Source: Nelumbo lutea
Taxonomy: Eukaryota; Streptophyta; Magnoliopsida; Proteales; Nelumbonaceae
Assembly (NCBI GenBank): GCA_022828595.1
Contig: JAKGHH010000002.1
Span: 73,132,383 to 73,196,382, forward strand
Length of the DNA: 64,000 nucleotides
Reading direction: 5' to 3'
The notes beneath the pieces were generated by a model. It ran no database searches. It saw only the letters and a program-made list of their open reading frames with translations, and had not been told where the DNA came from. A program made the position numbers and the translations under genes. Shown one piece after another: positions 59,783 to 64,000 of this stretch. Numbering within the stretch: the stretch's first letter is position 1; every line of letters starts with the position of its first letter.

Positions 59783-59960
59783 AAATCGGCCACGGCCCGG
59801 CATGGTGACTCTCTCCCCTGAGATAATTTAGGGGTTGGTTTGGTATGACCCACTGGGGCCTATGTTATGCTGTGGGCTAGGTTGATTCATGGGCCGAGCC
59901 TTAAGTTAAGCCGGTCTGTGGATTGGACCAAGTTATGAGAGGTCTATTTAAAAAACTGAA
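59783..59960. repeat. hAT-like terminal fragment
   Basis: TAGGTGTAAATCGGCCACGG start, GGCCGAGCCTTAAGTTAAGC interior, ATGAGAGGTC near the end; same layout as 20418-20570. Confidence 0.4.
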
Positions 59961-62576
59961 AATAATGTTTAAATTTTTATTTTGTATAAATTTTGATGTA
60001 TACAATTGTTTATATATATAATAATTAAATAAACTTGAAAACAAAATTTTATATATATTAATAAATTATATAATTATCATATATATAATATGTAATATAA
60101 GGTTCCAAAGTCCAGCAAACGCAATCCATTTGAATTTAAATTGATGCCTTTCTTATCCATTCCTTTCTCCAAAAATCAAGAAAAATCAAAGAAAACCTTA
60201 AATTTCTATCTATCAGAAAGAAACCTCTACCTTTAAACAGCTGAATGAAAATATCTTTCAAGGTTAACTGACAGAACTCTAATGAAGGGGCTATTTGTTG
60301 CAAAGTGAAAATTCAGCAGGTTTTTGTCGCAGATGAAGCTCCAAGGAGGTAATTGTTGCAAAGTGAAAATTTTATGCTGAACCATAAATTTCTGCTGAAA
60401 ATGCATGTGGTGGGAGTCGGAGACATGCCCTACTGGGCAGGAACCGAGATCTTTTCATGATTTTAGGTGTACGGTTTTGTTCATGAAAACAAAAACAATG
60501 TTGCATCACCAAAAACAATTCAATTTGGCGTAAAAAAAAAGAAAAAACAATTCAATTTTGATAACTTTGGTGACATGGCAACTGTTTTTTGTTTTCACAG
60601 ACGAGACCGAAAAAGAAAGGGAACTGCCTATTTTCTACTTTCTGGTCACCTCGAGTTCAGATCTATTCCTCAGACCAACCTCACAGCATGTCTCAACCAC
60701 ACATTTGAAAAGAGGTTAGATCTTCCAAAATATCCCAACTTACAAGTCATCCTAGAAGATTAGACATGTAATATCGCAATCCTTTAGGTTGTGAATCTTG
60801 GACTTGGAGTGATATATATCCAATAATCCAAGTAGGATAGCTTCTTTCAAGTCTCAAGTCAAGCCAACATGGCTTGCTTGACAGCTTGAGCATAACATTC
60901 ACAATTTCCCATCAAGGATATTTCCTACCTCCACATCCATATTTACCCCCTGCACTTTCTAGAGCTTAAACTGGCCATTTCCCTTTCATTATTCATAGAC
61001 TGCTTAAGAAGGAATAACTTAAAGTATGCCGGATTAGAACTGGTCAAGAAAGTAGTCTCCTTGCTTCTAAGATGTTCAAGGATCTGCTTGTTGTGTATGA
61101 CAGAACCAAGATACCGCCCTTATATAGGTGGCAGAGTGGCAGTTGAATGAATGAATAACCGGACCAGTTTAGGAAAAAGAAAATCCCATATTAAATTTTT
61201 ACGCTTTTTGGTCGTCTACCAAGCTATTTGAAACCTTGAACATTGACACCATTTTCTTCATTTCCACTTAACTTGATAACTAGTCAACTCCTTGCGGTCG
61301 TCTTTTATCTGTTTTTTTTCCTCTTCTCAGTTAATTAGAGCTGCAATTCCCACTCCGTGGTGGGTATCCGCTAAATTTGTCCACCGTTTCCTTCCGTGGA
61401 TAATGGAATTACAGTGCAGTTTAGCACGTCGCTTTCATAATACCTCCAAAGAAAGTAAACTCGATTCTAATTCTAAGGTGGGCAATGTATTTTAGATAAC
61501 AGGAAAAAACTGGAGTATTATTCTTCCTTTCATGCATAGACTGAAGAAGAAAGGAATTTAACCAACAAAAAAATTTCTTTTTGAAAAGAAAGAGCTTGAT
61601 ATCACAAATGTATTCAAAAATGTTCCTACTTCCTAGGAGTGTATGCTAGACAAAGTTCCTTCCTATTTGAGAGAAAATAATATAATTGTATCAACTTCAA
61701 ACCAAGTCCACTATGCAGAGCTTTTCTTTACTTCGTTTCTTGTCTTTTATTTCTTTTAGACGAGAAAGAATGATCATGAAATTTGTACAGTGTTTGAAAC
61801 CAAGGGGTCTAAGCTTTTCCTTTCCTCTTGTCATCTAAAGCCTGCAAAGTACTATTCAAAATAGGAATCAAATATCAAGAAACCACTACTTAATCATGGA
61901 GCATAAAATGATATAAAAGCACTACAATGCTACCTCAACAACTACCAAGCTTCTTTGAACTTGGAATATTTATATCCATGTATTTCAATGAAACAAGTTA
62001 TATGTCTATGGAGAAAATCAACAGTAAGCTTTCCTGTGGATTGAAAAAAATCATTAAATCTGCAAAATTAACAGCCAAAAGTGGAACTTCTAGAATTAAC
62101 TGTCTAGACTTGTGTTAACAAGCTTCAAGAACATTTAGTCCAGATGTATACTAGCAGGTGAAAAAGCACTAGTTTTGGAAAACATACAGTGTTTTTATTA
62201 ACTTCTCTTTCTGATTCACCAATATTTCTGAAAACAATGATAAGTGTACATAAACCATCCTCTGAACAGCATATCTCTAACTCAAGTATAAGTTTTCTGG
62301 TCTGTACTCATGAAATCTCAGTGTTTATTTCATGCAGAAGTACCAGTTAATAGGTGAATGAGAAGGTAGACCATCTGAAGAAATCTATATATGGCCTAAA
62401 TCAATCTATAGGGATGTGATTTGACATGTTACAACTTATAGAAATGCCAAGTAAATCACACCATATTTGTGAAGAGGGATCAAAAGTCAACAATGATATT
62501 GCTATAATTGGAGATAAGAACTCTGATTTAGAAGCTAAAAGAGTAGTTGGGTCTTAATATATTTTCGGTTATAAAG
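59961..62576. other. Spacer, no gene seen
   Basis: AT-rich. A 19-bp direct repeat TTGTTGCAAAGTGAAAATT occurs near 60294 and 60353. Open frames here lack recognisable motifs. Confidence 0.45.
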
Positions 62577-62913
62577 TGTAGAGGGACATGGCCTAATGGG
62601 CCCTAGTATCATTTTATTTCTTTTCCTTTACTTTGTTATGTTTATGTTAATGGGCCTTGGCCTGTTAACTTTTTTCCATTCTTTTATGCTATGTTTATGA
62701 GCTGGCTACCCCATTAAGGGCATCTTTGTAATTATGTCCATTAAGATTAGATTAATAAAAGTGATTAGGAGAAAAGAGAGAGATCTGATCGAACTCTCTT
62801 CTCCTTCTCCCTGCTCTCACCTTCTTCTTCCTCTTCTGATTTCTCCTATCCCTAACTCTTTTTTTTTTTTCCATTTTCAGATTGAAATACTTATTCTCTT
62901 AGGTTGATTTTCA
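62577..62913 (+). repeat. 5' LTR of the Copia element
   Basis: TGTAGAGGGACATGGCCTAA ... AGGTTGATTTTCA (337 bp), placed by the primer site TTGGTATCAGAGG (62916-62928, tRNA-iMet type) just downstream. The left edge is inferred from a TG and family style, not from a second LTR. Confidence 0.65.
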
Positions 62914-63378
62914 TCTTGGTATCAGAGGAACCCTTTTCTCTTCCTTCTTTCTCTTCAATCTCGTACACCCTTTGATTGGAAGAGTGTATGGAGAGTTAGA
63001 TGCTGATTGTTCTTAGTTGATTGCTGCCTTGTTGGAGAAGGGTTTGGAGATATAGAATCTGTCTTTTGAAATGCCAAGAAGTTACTATTTTTTCTCTTGC
63101 CCAAAACCCTAGCTGACTAGAGAGATACACTGTTAAGGGCCAAGGAGGCTGAGTTAGGCTGATGCTTAGGGCTTGGCAGATGCTATTTGACTACTAGTGG
63201 AGATTGGATTCAGTTGGGAAGATTTTTGGAGTCATTGGTTGGAGCAGCTGCAGTTCTCCCAATTCTTCCGGGTTGAAGGGTTTAGTGGAACTCTAGATTT
63301 TTGTGATCTCAGTGTTGGATTGACTACAAGTTAGTCTATCTAGGCTAGTAATATTATATTTTGATTTTCGTTTGATCA

Positions 63379-64000
63379 ATGGAACGCAAGAAATTTGTGG
63401 TTGTATATTATTCTATGTTGAAGTCCTTGTGGCAGGAGATTGATGTAATGGAAACTATTGTGTGGGAAAGTATCAAGGATATTGAGACTTATAGAAAGAT
63501 AGTAGAAAGGAACAAGGTATTTGAGTTTCTCACTTGGACTAAACCCTAAGTTTGATATAACTAGACAAAATATTTTGACAAAGGATGAAGTGACTCTTCC
63601 TCAAGCATATGCCACGGTAAGTAGTCAAGGTTCAAAGTATCAATATGATATGCCCCCTGTCAGGTGTATCATATTGTATCTTTGGGTGTCCGATGCACCT
63701 ATTTAGGTGTTTTTAGGACCCATAATATAAAAACCTTTATAAAAGTGAAATTAAAAAAAAAACTAAAAAAATAAAAAGAGTGGTAAAAAAAGTACTGATA
63801 CACCCTTGCCAATACACAAAGGTGTATGGGTACTTTAAACCATGTCAGTAGTGAAGAAAGTAGGAGACAAGTACAATTGTAGGGATCACCTCCAGCTCCA
63901 GAGCATTTTACACATGCAAGAATGAAGTTTAAGGAGACTAATGAAAAGAAAGTAGTATGTGAGTATTTTAAGAAGCCTAAGCATACTAAAGATACTTGCT
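63379..64000 (+). pseudogene. Copia gag, frameshifted and interrupted
   Basis: Starts MERKKFVVVYYSMLKSLWQE and carries DIETYRKIVERNKVFEF, typical of Copia gag (UBN2-type). One frame over, LGLNPKFDITRQNILTKDEV then LPQAYATV continue the domain, so a frameshift lies near 63525-63535. After the MITE, sequence resumes with EESRR and later a decayed zinc knuckle (CEYFKKPKHTKDTC, second Cys replaced by Phe) at 63958-64000. Confidence 0.75.
63625..63843. mobile_element. MITE inserted in Copia gag
   Basis: 219 bp. Left TCAAGGTTCAAAGTATCAA, right GGGTACTTTAAACCAT; flanked by GTAAGTAG (63617-63624) and GTCAGTAG (63844-63851), an 8-bp target duplication with one change. With one duplicate and the insert set aside, the gag frame is continuous, which fixes the boundaries. 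Same family as 3739-3975. Confidence 0.8.

Larger units (their letters stand above)
62577..64000 (+). mobile_element. Copia-type retrotransposon, 5' end (runs off the window)
   Basis: LTR, primer site, leader and gag in order. Gag continues to the window edge; pol and the 3' LTR would lie beyond. A MITE interrupts gag at 63625-63843. Confidence 0.75.

Overview
The window looks like nuclear DNA of a flowering plant: AT-rich, low gene density, GT-AG introns, plant-only gene families and a heavy load of plant transposon types. I cannot fix the species. There is one 100-bp run of N (40140-40239).

Only three host genes are well supported. (1) A U-box/ARM E3 ubiquitin ligase of the PUB25/PUB26 type (7777-9028, +), intronless, with one single-base frameshift. 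(2) A SPATULA-type bHLH transcription factor (28487 down to 22423, -), for which I can join seven exons into a 440-residue frame; a 3.7-kb intron 4 carries a foldback element. (3) An intronless wax-synthase-like membrane acyltransferase (52237-53333, +), also with one single-base frameshift. The genes are unrelated neighbours. The matching single-base breaks in (1), (2's neighbour element's gag) and (3) raise the question of assembly indels versus true decay; the SPATULA frame itself is clean.

The rest is mobile DNA. Two copies of a chimeric Pack-MULE (2324-4085 and about 48265-51625) carry a fragment of an HD-ZIP class II homeobox gene, introns included, next to a piece of arginine decarboxylase. 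Copy 1 has since been hit by a small MITE, copy 2 by a 1.93-kb solo LTR with a perfect 5-bp target duplication. A gag-protease-only Ty3-type element with two very similar LTRs lies at 29792-33226. Tat-lineage (dual RNase H) Ty3 elements occur as a decayed pol plus 3' LTR (40240-45698), a deleted minus-strand element with two LTRs (12536-15810) and a solo LTR (46149-46981) inside a dead hAT transposon (45704-48156). A Copia 5' LTR and gag enter at the right edge (62577-64000), split by a MITE of the same family as the one in Pack-MULE copy 1. Several foldback/MITE families recur, and an RTE-type LINE tail lies at 170-437.

Layout: 0-5 kb Pack-MULE copy 1; 5-9 kb PUB gene and promoter; 10-17 kb retroelement and MULE debris; 19-22 kb MITEs and short repeats; 22-29.5 kb SPATULA-like gene; 30-33 kb gag-pro element; 34-40 kb AT-rich MITE-bearing spacer; 40-48 kb Tat and hAT; 48-51.6 kb Pack-MULE copy 2; 52-53.3 kb wax synthase; 54-62 kb AT-rich spacer with MITEs; 62.6 kb to the end Copia. 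All family calls rest on motifs recognised by eye; no search was run.
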